The position numbers were made by a program, and so were the translations under genes. Positions 41,208-48,954 of a stretch of DNA of 64,000 nucleotides are shown piece by piece. Under the pieces are notes generated by a model. The model saw nothing but the letters and a program-made list of their open reading frames with translations. It was not told the origin of the DNA and searched no databases. Source of the DNA: JAGNLV01 sp964612145. GTDB lineage: Bacteria; Zixibacteria; MSB-5A5; GN15; FEB-12. Location: contig CAZTBP010000003.1 in the NCBI GenBank assembly GCA_964612145.1, positions 124,001-188,000 of the forward strand, written 5' to 3'. The number at the start of each line of letters is the position of its first letter. The first letter of the stretch is position 1.

Positions 41208-41534
41208 TCAAGTCGGGAGGCCAGAGAGCAGGGGCTTGATAGCGAAGATGCGCGACACCGAAAAATTGTATATTCCGTTACGTGACCGCGCTTTCGGTGA
41301 ATAAATCCACATTCGCCGGTTGATAAATGACCGGCCGTATCTTTCACTTTTGTCCTTTTGCTTGAGGATGCCAAGGTCTACGACGCGATTGATAACGCGC
41401 TGTGCGCCTAGTCGGGTATACCCGGTCCCCTCTGTCATTGTGTTCACATTGACTATTGGAAGGGCAAAGAGTCGACGAAGCACAATTATGCCGCTTTCGG
41501 ATGCCTTTTTAGTGAGGGCGTTGACGTTCTCCAT
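41208..41534 (-). CDS. Small winged-helix protein resembling the Fic C-terminal domain
   Basis: A 108-residue protein. The core LRRLFALPIVNVNTMTEGTG, then GAQRVINRVVDLGILKQKDK and RRMWIYSPK, matches the winged-helix tail found at the C-terminus of many Fic-family AMP transferases (pattern ...LxxLxxxPxVtvxxvaexlgvsxxtAxrxixxLxxxGIL). The catalytic Fic domain is absent. An AGGAGG site right before the ATG argues for a real, expressed gene rather than a fragment. It may be a stand-alone transcription regulator. The C-terminal tail is unrelated to Fic. Confidence 0.6.
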   Translation of the reverse strand: MENVNALTKKASESGIIVLRRLFALPIVNVNTMTEGTGYTRLGAQRVINRVVDLGILKQKDKSERYGRSFINRRMWIYSPKARSRNGIYNFSVSRIFAIKPLLSGLPT

Positions 41535-41808
41535 ATCCTCCTGGCGTAAATCCGTTTTTCTTGAATGTCAACAGATTACAGTATCTTGTTCACATTGCTA
41601 AGAACAAGTAAGCAAATCGCGAAAAGGCGGCAGGGAGACGTTTCGGACTCTGTAGAATTCCTCCGGCAAGGAGAAGATGTCAAGCCCAGAGGTGAGAATA
41701 TGCGAGTAGAAATGTGATGCACGAATAGGGGGTTTAGGCGTTATAATATACACGGACGAATCAACCGACACTAGTCAGTGAAGATCATACAGGGAAGTAG
41801 ACAATATT

Positions 41809-44046
41809 ATGAAAACGCGTGACCTACATATCTCCGACAATGGGCTGGAAGTACTGCAGCGGCGGTACCTGATCAAAGACAAAGACGGACGGGTGATCGA
41901 GACACCGACCGAGTTGTTTGCCCGGGTGGCGAAGTTTATTGCCGAGGCCGATCGGCATTATTCGGCCGATGACGCGGCGGTTGACCGGACGGCGCAGGCG
42001 TTTTACGACATGATGGCGGACAGGGATTTTATGCCGAATTCGCCGACATTGATGAACGCCGGGCGGTCGCTCGGGCAGTTGTCGGCCTGTTTTGTGCTGC
42101 CGGTGGGGGATTCGATGGAGGAGATATTCGATGCGATCAAGCAGTCGGCGTTGATTCACAAGTCGGGCGGGGGTACCGGATTCGCATTTTCGCGGCTTCG
42201 GCCGCGCAATTCGATAGTGAAGACGACCTCGGGGGTGGCGTCGGGGCCGGTGTCGTTTATGAAGGTGTTCAATGGGGCGACTGAGGCGGTCAAGCAGGGA
42301 GGAACGCGGCGGGGTGCCAATATGGGGATACTTCGGGTCGATCACCCGGACATTCTTGAGTTTATTTCGTGTAAGGAAGACACATCGGAGGTGACGAATT
42401 TCAATATCTCCGTGGCGGTTACCAATGAATTTATGGAGGCGGTTAAAAGGGGAGGTGCCTATAAGCTGATTAATCCGCAGACCGGGGGGGTGCACGAGAT
42501 CGACGGTGAGGAGGCGGAACTGGAGGCCCGCCGGGTGTTTGATATGATTGTTGATCAGGCCTGGCGGACGGGCGAGCCGGGGGTGGTGTTTCTTGACCGG
42601 ATGAATGAGGGGAACCCGACTTATCCGCACGAGCAGATCGAGGCGACGAACCCATGCGGGGAGCAACCGCTGCCGCCGTATGATTCGTGCAATCTGGGTT
42701 CGATTAATCTGGGCCATTTTGTCATGGATCCGTTGCCGGATGGGTACACGGCGAGCAGTTCGGCGGAGGGGATTGACTGGGACAGGCTGGCGAAGGTTGT
42801 GCGGACGGGCGTGCATTTTTTGGATAATGTTATCGATCAGAACAAGTACCCGATTCCGGAGATCGAGGCGCAGACGAAGAAGAACCGTCGGATTGGATTA
42901 GGTGTGATGGGCTGGGCGGATATGCTGGTGAAGCTGCGGCTGCCCTATGATTCGGAGGAGGCGCTGGAGTTGGCTGGCGAGGTGATGAAGTTTATCCAGG
43001 CCGAAGCGCGGAATCATTCCTCGGAGCTGGCTAAGACTCGGGGGAAGTTCCCGAACTGGGAAAATTCGATATTCGGCCGTGAGAATATCGCGATGCGCAA
43101 TACGACGGTGACGACGGTGGCGCCGACGGGAACGATTTCGATTATGGCGGGGTGTTCCTCGGGGATAGAGCCGTATTACGCGGTGGCGTTTGAGCGGAAT
43201 GTGATGGAGGGAACGCGGCTGACCGAGGTCAATCCGTTGTTTGAGGAGATGGCGCGTGACGGTCAGTTCTTGACCGAGGAGTTGATCGAGCGGGTGTCGG
43301 GCAGCCGGTCGATTAGTGAGATGGAGGAAATCCCCGATCAGGTGAAGGCGCTGTTTCGGACGGCGGCGGATGTTGCGCCGAGGAACCATATTCTGATGCA
43401 GGCGCAGTTCCAGCGGCACTGTGATTCGTCGGTGTCCAAGACGATCAATTTTCCGGAGAAGGCGACGCGGGAGGATGTGCGCCAGGCGTATGCGCTGGCG
43501 TACGATGAGGGTCTGAAGGGGATTACGATTTATCGGGATAATTCGCGTCCGAATCAGGTGTTGTCCTCGAAGCGGGCCAGGGTGGGGCAGTTGGCGCCGG
43601 TGGTCGAGGAACGGCCGTCGATTTTAAACGGGATTACGGAGAAGATCAAGACCGGGTACGGGAATTTGTATGTTACGGTGAATGTGCGTGACGGGCGGCC
43701 GTTTGAGGTGTTTGCGCATATAGGGAAGTCGGGGTATACGACGATGGCTGATACGGAGGCTATTTGCCGGTTGATTTCGCTGTCGTTGCGGTCTCACGTG
43801 CCCGTGGAGGCGGTTATACGGCAGTTACGGGGGATAGGCGGGTCGAGCCAGACGTTTTCGGGCGGGGCGCGGGTGTTTTCGATCCCGGATGCCATTGCGC
43901 AGGTTTTGAACAGGCATTTCGGGTCGATTGCTGAAGCGGGGGGAGTGTCCGCGACGGCAGCGGAGATTTGTCCGGAGTGCAACGGGGCGATGATATTCGA
44001 CGCCGGGTGTTTTTCCTGTCCATCCTGCGGTTATTCAAATTGCTAA
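41809..44046 (+). CDS. nrdJ: Adenosylcobalamin-dependent ribonucleotide reductase (class II)
   Basis: Reduces ribonucleotides to deoxyribonucleotides using B12; 745 residues. Visible: FMPNSPTLMNAGRSLGQLSA with the first redox Cys region (SACFVLPVGDSMEEIF), the active-site loop TNPCGEQPLPPYDSCNLGSI, and GVMGWADMLV. A C-terminal zinc-ribbon-like tail CPECNGAMIF...CPSCGYSNC follows, typical of the NrdJ group with a Cys-rich end. Oxygen-independent. A TATAAT (41742-41747) lies 60 bp upstream, but no clear -35 or cobalamin riboswitch was seen before it. Confidence 0.96.
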   Translation: MKTRDLHISDNGLEVLQRRYLIKDKDGRVIETPTELFARVAKFIAEADRHYSADDAAVDRTAQAFYDMMADRDFMPNSPTLMNAGRSLGQLSACFVLPVGDSMEEIFDAIKQSALIHKSGGGTGFAFSRLRPRNSIVKTTSGVASGPVSFMKVFNGATEAVKQGGTRRGANMGILRVDHPDILEFISCKEDTSEVTNFNISVAVTNEFMEAVKRGGAYKLINPQTGGVHEIDGEEAELEARRVFDMIVDQAWRTGEPGVVFLDRMNEGNPTYPHEQIEATNPCGEQPLPPYDSCNLGSINLGHFVMDPLPDGYTASSSAEGIDWDRLAKVVRTGVHFLDNVIDQNKYPIPEIEAQTKKNRRIGLGVMGWADMLVKLRLPYDSEEALELAGEVMKFIQAEARNHSSELAKTRGKFPNWENSIFGRENIAMRNTTVTTVAPTGTISIMAGCSSGIEPYYAVAFERNVMEGTRLTEVNPLFEEMARDGQFLTEELIERVSGSRSISEMEEIPDQVKALFRTAADVAPRNHILMQAQFQRHCDSSVSKTINFPEKATREDVRQAYALAYDEGLKGITIYRDNSRPNQVLSSKRARVGQLAPVVEERPSILNGITEKIKTGYGNLYVTVNVRDGRPFEVFAHIGKSGYTTMADTEAICRLISLSLRSHVPVEAVIRQLRGIGGSSQTFSGGARVFSIPDAIAQVLNRHFGSIAEAGGVSATAAEICPECNGAMIFDAGCFSCPSCGYSNC

Positions 44047-44084
44047 TTTTACCGATAAAGATAATGATAGCCTGAATTCGGGGT

Positions 44085-44232
44085 ATTATCAGCCGGAGAT
44101 CTGCCTGCAATCCGGGCAGGGGCCGGTGAAAGGCTCCGGTTTTGGCAGTCGTGATACGTTAACTGATCATCCGCGCAGGGTGAAAGGGACCGGGCCCGGC
44201 GGTGACGCCGGGAGGCGAAGAAGGAAGTAAGA
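44085..44232 (+). promoter_or_regulatory. Structured leader with duplicated GGTGAAAGG motif
   Basis: The 189-bp gap after nrdJ has unusual structure. The pattern GGTGAAAGG-NN-CCGG occurs twice (44125-44139 and 44179-44193). The stem CTGCC / GGCAG precedes the first copy. A 7-bp stem CCCGGCG-GTGA-CGCCGGG with a GNRA loop (44195-44212) follows the second. The ribosome site GAAGGAAG of the next gene comes right after. It could be a cis-regulatory RNA; no known riboswitch class was matched with confidence. Confidence 0.4.
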
Positions 44233-44235
44233 ATC

Positions 44236-45132
44236 GTGGGTACATACATCCCGGCCGGCCGGACTTCGCTGGTGAGGCGAGGAGAAAAGATGCTGCAAGT
44301 GCAGACTGAGTATGCCTACCGGCCGTATCCGCGTATTACGACGACTATTCTGACCGAAGGTCAGGTGCTGCACAAGGTCGAGAAAAAGCTTGAGGCGGTG
44401 ATCAGCTCAATTGAGGAGCAGAACCAGACTGAAGATGTGATGAAGAAGCAGCACCGGGAGGTGTTATCGCTGATCAATGAGCCGGTGCATACGAAACGTC
44501 CGCCGGACGATGAGCCGACCGTGATGCAGAAGGGGCCGATTACAACGCCGAATCCGGAGCCGCCGCCGGTGAAGCCAGAGCCCGAGCCTGATTCAGCGCC
44601 GGGTTCAATGATACTGCCGGATCCGGAGCCGGTACCGCGGGAGCCGGAGTATCCGTCAATTCGTCCGCGGTCGCGCGAGGATGTGGGGCGTCCGATTCCG
44701 GAGTCGCAGCCGACGTTTAACCAGGTTCCGGCGCCCGAGGAGCTGCCGAGGCCGCTGCCGGTGCTGCCGGAGGAGCTAAAAGACAAGTTTGGTGAGATCC
44801 CGGATTTTGAGCATGCGTTTGTGGTGAGTGTGGAGGGAAAGTTCCGAACGGAGGCGGGCGAGAAAGAGTTCAAGCGACGGTTCCGCGAGGTGTACGAGGG
44901 TCTTGAGGACGTGCTGAATGTTTTTGGTTTGATCAAGGGGAATCCGGCGCGGCGCGAGGAGGGTGTTGTTGAGGTCGAGCGGAACCGGTTGTTTTTGGCG
45001 AGTTCGGGGGATCAGATGTTTTTTGTAGCGGTTCGTCCGGGGCATACGGGTGAGAATTACGAGAAGGCGATCAAGGCTATATTGTTCCCGGATGAGTTAG
45101 TGTTGTTTTTGCAGCAGAAGATGACGCAATAG
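44236..45132 (+). CDS. Proline-rich hypothetical protein
   Basis: Not recognised. A soluble 298-residue protein with three regions: an N-terminal charged helical domain (about 1-80, VLHKVEKKLEAVISSIEEQN), a Pro/Glu-rich linker (about 85-175, PEPPPVKPEPEPDSAPG), and a compact C-terminal domain (about 180-298) with alternating strands and helices (EHAFVVSVEGKFRTEAGEKE, then DQMFFVAVRPGH). There is no signal peptide or membrane span. GTG start after AAGGAAG. The layout suggests a scaffold or adaptor linking two domains. Confidence 0.65.
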   Translation: MGTYIPAGRTSLVRRGEKMLQVQTEYAYRPYPRITTTILTEGQVLHKVEKKLEAVISSIEEQNQTEDVMKKQHREVLSLINEPVHTKRPPDDEPTVMQKGPITTPNPEPPPVKPEPEPDSAPGSMILPDPEPVPREPEYPSIRPRSREDVGRPIPESQPTFNQVPAPEELPRPLPVLPEELKDKFGEIPDFEHAFVVSVEGKFRTEAGEKEFKRRFREVYEGLEDVLNVFGLIKGNPARREEGVVEVERNRLFLASSGDQMFFVAVRPGHTGENYEKAIKAILFPDELVLFLQQKMTQ

Positions 45133-45153
45133 ACAGGGCACGAGTTCTTTCCC

Positions 45154-45183
45154 AATAAAAAAACCCGCCGTTGCCGGCGGGTT
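45154..45183 (-). terminator. Rho-independent terminator, mainly for the minus strand
   Basis: Stem AACCCGCCG (45162-45170) / CGGCGGGTT (45175-45183). On the minus strand it is followed by TTTTTTTATT; on the plus strand only by ACATTTT. This directionality implies leftward transcription through 45.2-45.4 kb. Confidence 0.8.
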
Positions 45184-45378
45184 ACATTTTAGCGGGGAGA
45201 GAGCTACGAAATTTGAAAACTCACACCAAAATATCTACGTTAAAGGGTTTTTACAGCCACCTCTCGCATATCGCTTCCGCTACCGTCGCAAGACGGGTCT
45301 CGGCGTACACTCGTCGAGAAAGAGGCAACCTTCATTAGCGGAGTGTAAAGGGTTTTCAAATAACATCTCTCTCACCCC
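45157..45378 (-). ncRNA. Candidate structured RNA, 6S-like in form
   Basis: A minus-strand RNA of about 220 nt. The 5' end GGGGTGAGAGAG (45378-45367) pairs with CTCTCTCCCC (45203-45194), and TTTGAAAAC (45360-45352) with GTTTTCAAA near 45212-45220. This encloses about 185 nt with an inner hairpin CCGTC-TTGC-GACGG. A TATATA box (45390-45385) lies 6 nt before the first G; the -35 is weak. A strong terminator follows. A long rod with interrupted closing stems, this length and no coding frame fit 6S RNA, but sequence identity with known 6S is not established. The rest of the gap 45133-45497 holds nothing else. Confidence 0.45.
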
Positions 45379-45497
45379 AGTTGCTATATACTACGACGGT
45401 TTTTGGTAAACATGCAATACTTTTTTGGATTACTTGCCGGGTGGAAGTGTTTTGTGTATGTTTCTGCGCAATAAACGCTCAGGATGGAGTTGCGGGC

Positions 45498-45872
45498 ATG
45501 GTTCATGCAATCGGCCTAGATCTGGTCGAAGTTGCTCGGATGCAGGAGGATATCGAGAAGTACGGGGAGCGGTTCGTGGACCGTATACTGGGCGCCGAGG
45601 AGCGGGCCCTGTATGACGGTCGGGTGGACAAGGAGCATTTTCTGGCCGGTCGGTTTGCGGCCAAGGAAGCGATTGTCAAGGCGCTCGGTTTTCGTTTGAA
45701 GGAGCGGCCGGCGTGGAATGTGCTGCAGGTGCTTAATGACGAAGCCGGTCGGCCGGTGTGTGTGTTCCCCGAGGATATTACAACGCAGCTTGGCCGGGTG
45801 TCCTGCCTGATCTCCATTACACATGAGAAGACGCATGCCGCGGCAGTGGCGATTATACAGGAGGTATCATGA
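45498..45872 (+). CDS. acpS: Holo-[acyl-carrier-protein] synthase
   Basis: Transfers 4'-phosphopantetheine from CoA to acyl carrier protein. The 124-residue length is typical. Mg2+ ligands are Asp8 (AIGLDLVEVARM) and Glu57 (FAAKEAIVKALG). A C-terminal strand VSCLISITHEKTHAAAVAI completes the trimeric fold. ATG 45498 is selected from alignment with the family and a GGAG upstream; longer frames extend into the ncRNA promoter. Its stop overlaps the pyrE start by 4 bp. Confidence 0.95.
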   Translation: MVHAIGLDLVEVARMQEDIEKYGERFVDRILGAEERALYDGRVDKEHFLAGRFAAKEAIVKALGFRLKERPAWNVLQVLNDEAGRPVCVFPEDITTQLGRVSCLISITHEKTHAAAVAIIQEVS

Positions 45873-46453
45873 CGACCCAGACCGAGGATCTCGTGCAGTT
45901 ATTCAAAGATTCCGGAGCACTTCTGACAGGGCATTTCAAGCTGACGTCGGGACGGCACTCCGATGTGTATTACGAGAAGTTCACACTGCTTCGGCAGCCG
46001 GCGTTGTGCACGAAGCTGTGTGAGAAGATGGCACAATCGCTTGAGGGAACGGGCGTGCAGACGATCGTGGGGCCCACGACGGGCGGGATTATTCTGGCGT
46101 ATGATGTTGCGAGATACATGGGGATCGAGTCGATTTACGCTGAGGCGGCTGACGACGGCAAGGGACGAGTGTTCAAGCGGGGATTCACGCTTGAGCCTGG
46201 GCAGAAGATTGCGATTGCTGACGATGTGCTGACGACGGGGAGGTCGGTGTTGGAGGTGATTGATCTGGTGAAGAAGTACCAGGCGGAGATTGTGGGGATC
46301 CGGTTGATGCTGGATCGGTCGAACGGGAAGGTGACATTTGACTATCCGTTTGAGGCGCTGGCGACGGTGGCGGCGGACAGCTGGACGCCGGAGGAGTGTC
46401 CGTTGTGCGCGAAGGGGGCGGAGATGACGCAGCGGGGGAGTCGGAAGTTTTAG
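45869..46453 (+). CDS. pyrE: Orotate phosphoribosyltransferase
   Basis: Converts orotate and PRPP to orotidine 5'-phosphate in pyrimidine synthesis; 194 residues. The PRPP-binding motif is IAIADDVLTTGRSVLEVIDL. Other motifs are FKLTSGRHSDVYYEKF and TIVGPTTGGIILAYDVARYM. A C-terminal Cys pair (PEECPLCAKG) is as in the longer PyrE subgroup, possibly a metal or structural site. Coupled by ATGA overlap to acpS. Confidence 0.95.
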   Translation: MTTQTEDLVQLFKDSGALLTGHFKLTSGRHSDVYYEKFTLLRQPALCTKLCEKMAQSLEGTGVQTIVGPTTGGIILAYDVARYMGIESIYAEAADDGKGRVFKRGFTLEPGQKIAIADDVLTTGRSVLEVIDLVKKYQAEIVGIRLMLDRSNGKVTFDYPFEALATVAADSWTPEECPLCAKGAEMTQRGSRKF

Positions 46454-46480
46454 GGGGATGATATAGTAAGCTAAAGGAGG

Positions 46481-48178
46481 CTACTGTGCCGGGACGGGCG
46501 TGGTCCTGGGGGGCGATTCGGTGGTGGCCAGGGGGAAAGTGATGGTGATGGTGGTGCCGACGCCGGGGGTGGAGTCGACGTTCAGTTGGCCGTTGTGGGA
46601 GTCAACGATCCGTTTGCAGACCAAAAGGCCGAATCCGTGGCCGTCTTTCTTGGTCGTGAATTTCTGTTCAAACGCTCTGGCGAGCAGTTCCGGTTGGATG
46701 CCGCAGCCGGTGTCGTTGATGATGAACCGGAAGGTATCTTCGCCGGGACGCTGTTCGATGCGGGTGCGGATGATGCGCTGTTCGCTGCCCCGGGTGGCAT
46801 CGGCGGCGTTGTTGAACATATTGTAGAGCAGTTGCTGGATATGGATTGAGTCGGCCTCAAACCGTATCGTGGAGGTTGGCGGGGTAAATTCGATCGCGAC
46901 GTTGCGGAAGCGTTTTTGTGGTTTGAGGTAGTCGATGACTTCGGTCAGCAGTTGGTCGAAATAGACGGTTTCTTTCTGGGAGGCGATCGGGGTGAGGTCC
47001 ATCAAGTTACTGGTGAACTGTTTCATCTTGTCGATGTTGGTCTGGATAGCCGAGACGAATTTGTCGACGCCGTCGATTGACGCTTTGCGCAGCTGGTGTT
47101 CCAGCAGTGAGAAGTTGCCGGCGACAACGCCGAGGAAGTTATTTATTTCGTGGCCAATTTCGGCCGACATTTCGCCTTTGGTCGCCAGTTTTTCCAGTGA
47201 AATGGTCTCGTCCTGCATCTCTTTGAGCTGGGCATAGGCTTTCTGGGTCTCTTCGAGGAGGAAGAGGTTTTCCAGGGAGACAGCCAGTTGGCTGGCGGCG
47301 ATGTTGAGCATTTTCAAGTCGGTGCCGGACAGGTTGGCGGTATCGTCGGAGCACTTAATCATGATAAGGCCATAGACGGTATCCGCGCGGCAGATAGGCA
47401 TGACGACCATGGCGGTACCGTCGCCGAACCAGGAGGGCAGGAGCCGTCGCTGGAGATCGGGGTCGGGGTTATTGTGCAGGAAGGGGTGTTCATCGGGCGC
47501 CGTAACGATGGCGGGTTCGTTAAAGTTTTCGGTATTGAGGTTTCGGATGAGCTGGATAGCCTCGTCGTCTTCGACGACAGCTTCAAGGGGTGAGTCGCCG
47601 ACGAGGGTGATGTATTCGATGGTAGAGCGGTCGCGGTCCCAGTGGATGAGGGCGCCCTGTTCGGCTTCGAGGTGCATCATGACGAAGCGCAGAGAGACAG
47701 TCGACAGGGATTTACGGTCGCCGACGGTTACGAGCATCTGGTTGAGGTTTGAGAGGCGTTCGAGTTCGGCGCCGGAGTCGCGGCTGGCCATTTCGCGGAG
47801 TTTTTCAGCGGCTTTGGCGACGGCCTGGCGCATCTCGGTAAGTTCGAACGGTTTGAGGATGTAGTCAAAGGCGCCTTGTTTGATGGCGTCTTTGGCGGAA
47901 TTCAGGTTAGCGTAGCCAGTCATGTAGATGACGCCGATATTAGGGAAGCGTTCGCGGGCGCGTCGGACCAGCTCGGTACCGTCCATGTGGGGCATACGGA
48001 TGTCGGTGAGGAGCAGGTCGGTGTGTCCCTGTTCGAGCCTTTTCAGGGCATCGTCGCCGTTGGAGGCGGTCCTGATCTGATAGCCCTCGTCTTCAAGGGC
48101 GTCTCGAACCAGTGACTGAACGACCGACTCATCGTCGACAACAAGAATGTTTACCGCTTGTTGATCGGTGTCGCTCAT
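46481..48178 (-). CDS. Receiver-GAF-histidine kinase fusion
   Basis: A soluble 565-residue signalling protein. N-terminal receiver with Asp59 (DLLLTDIRMPHMDG) and intact Lys (YILKPF). A GAF-like domain follows at about 140-310. Then comes a HisKA domain with His343 (SAEIGHEINNFLG) and an HATPase (NMFNNAADAT, NDTGCGIQ, GHGFGLLVCKRIV). It can take phosphate on the receiver and control its own kinase. It is the last gene of a five-gene minus-strand operon and overlaps the upstream receiver gene by 4 bp. No DNA-binding domain, so output is by phosphotransfer to another protein. Confidence 0.93.
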   Translation of the reverse strand: MSDTDQQAVNILVVDDESVVQSLVRDALEDEGYQIRTASNGDDALKRLEQGHTDLLLTDIRMPHMDGTELVRRARERFPNIGVIYMTGYANLNSAKDAIKQGAFDYILKPFELTEMRQAVAKAAEKLREMASRDSGAELERLSNLNQMLVTVGDRKSLSTVSLRFVMMHLEAEQGALIHWDRDRSTIEYITLVGDSPLEAVVEDDEAIQLIRNLNTENFNEPAIVTAPDEHPFLHNNPDPDLQRRLLPSWFGDGTAMVVMPICRADTVYGLIMIKCSDDTANLSGTDLKMLNIAASQLAVSLENLFLLEETQKAYAQLKEMQDETISLEKLATKGEMSAEIGHEINNFLGVVAGNFSLLEHQLRKASIDGVDKFVSAIQTNIDKMKQFTSNLMDLTPIASQKETVYFDQLLTEVIDYLKPQKRFRNVAIEFTPPTSTIRFEADSIHIQQLLYNMFNNAADATRGSEQRIIRTRIEQRPGEDTFRFIINDTGCGIQPELLARAFEQKFTTKKDGHGFGLLVCKRIVDSHNGQLNVDSTPGVGTTITITFPLATTESPPRTTPVPAQ

Positions 48179-48543
48179 ACCGTTTTAGCTTTGGCGAGCA
48201 CTGAGTCCAGTGTTCGCCGGACCTGTTCGAGATCGAACGGTTTTGTCAGGCAGCACTGGGCGCCGGCTTTCTGGGCCATTTCGGCCAGCTGGTCGGGCAG
48301 GGAGTCGGTCATGATAAAGAAGAGGTCCGGTTTTTGGGCCGAAACTTCCTGATAGACCTGGTAGCCGTTTTTTCGCGGCATATGTATGTCGCAGAAGGCG
48401 ACGGTGTAGTCGCCGGCCAACGCCATGTCAATTCCCTCCCGACCGTCGCGGGCCAGGTCAACTTCGTAGCCGGCATCGGTTAAATATTCTGCCAGCAGAT
48501 TCCGGATGACTTCGGAGTCATCGATAACAAGTATTTTTGCCAT
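48175..48543 (-). CDS. Single-domain response regulator
   Basis: A 122-residue CheY-type receiver with all key residues: DD at 8-9 (ILVIDDSEVI), phospho-Asp52 (VAFCDIHMPRKNG), Thr region (FIMTDS) and Lys100 (CCLTKPFDLEQV). It has no output domain. It overlaps the next operon gene by 4 bp and lies 10 bp after the other receiver gene. Likely a phosphate shuttle between the two kinases of the operon (inference). Confidence 0.93.
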   Translation of the reverse strand: MAKILVIDDSEVIRNLLAEYLTDAGYEVDLARDGREGIDMALAGDYTVAFCDIHMPRKNGYQVYQEVSAQKPDLFFIMTDSLPDQLAEMAQKAGAQCCLTKPFDLEQVRRTLDSVLAKAKTV

Positions 48544-48553
48544 AGTCGTCTTC

Positions 48554-48925
48554 TCATGCGCCGACGGCGTTCGCGACCGACTGCATCAGCTCTTTGATGG
48601 AGAACGGTTTGGAGAGAAACGCGCAGGCGCCGTTGTTTATGGACTGACTGACCGTGTACAAGCTTGAGAATCCTGAGATGACAATGACTTTAGAGTTCGG
48701 GTCATTCTCACAGGCGAACTTGACGACCTCTTCGCCGGAGACATTCGGCATTTTTAGGTCGGTGATGATCAGGTCGTACTTTTTTTGACGGATTTGCTGG
48801 ATAGCCTCGTCACCGTCACAGGCGAGACTTACGTCGAATTCCTCGCTGAGAACTTCGAAGAGGAAGCTGCGGATTATTTCCTCATCGTCGACGACAAGAA
48901 CAGATTTTCTGACCACTTCATCCAT
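48554..48925 (-). CDS. Single-domain response regulator
   Basis: A 123-residue receiver with DDE at the acidic pocket (VLVVDDEEIIRSF), phospho-Asp56 (LIITDLKMPNVSG) and Lys in FLSKPFSIKEL. It sits 29 bp after the HAMP histidine kinase gene, so it is the likely first acceptor of that kinase. No DNA-binding domain is present in either receiver or downstream, which makes the operon's final output unclear. Confidence 0.93.
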   Translation of the reverse strand: MDEVVRKSVLVVDDEEIIRSFLFEVLSEEFDVSLACDGDEAIQQIRQKKYDLIITDLKMPNVSGEEVVKFACENDPNSKVIVISGFSSLYTVSQSINNGACAFLSKPFSIKELMQSVANAVGA

Positions 48926-48954
48926 CGCTAGTCTTTTCCAGTCACGTGCAGAAT

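Noticed and set aside
41640..41808. Cobalamin riboswitch upstream of nrdJ
   Set aside because: No B12 box or conserved core could be seen in this stretch.
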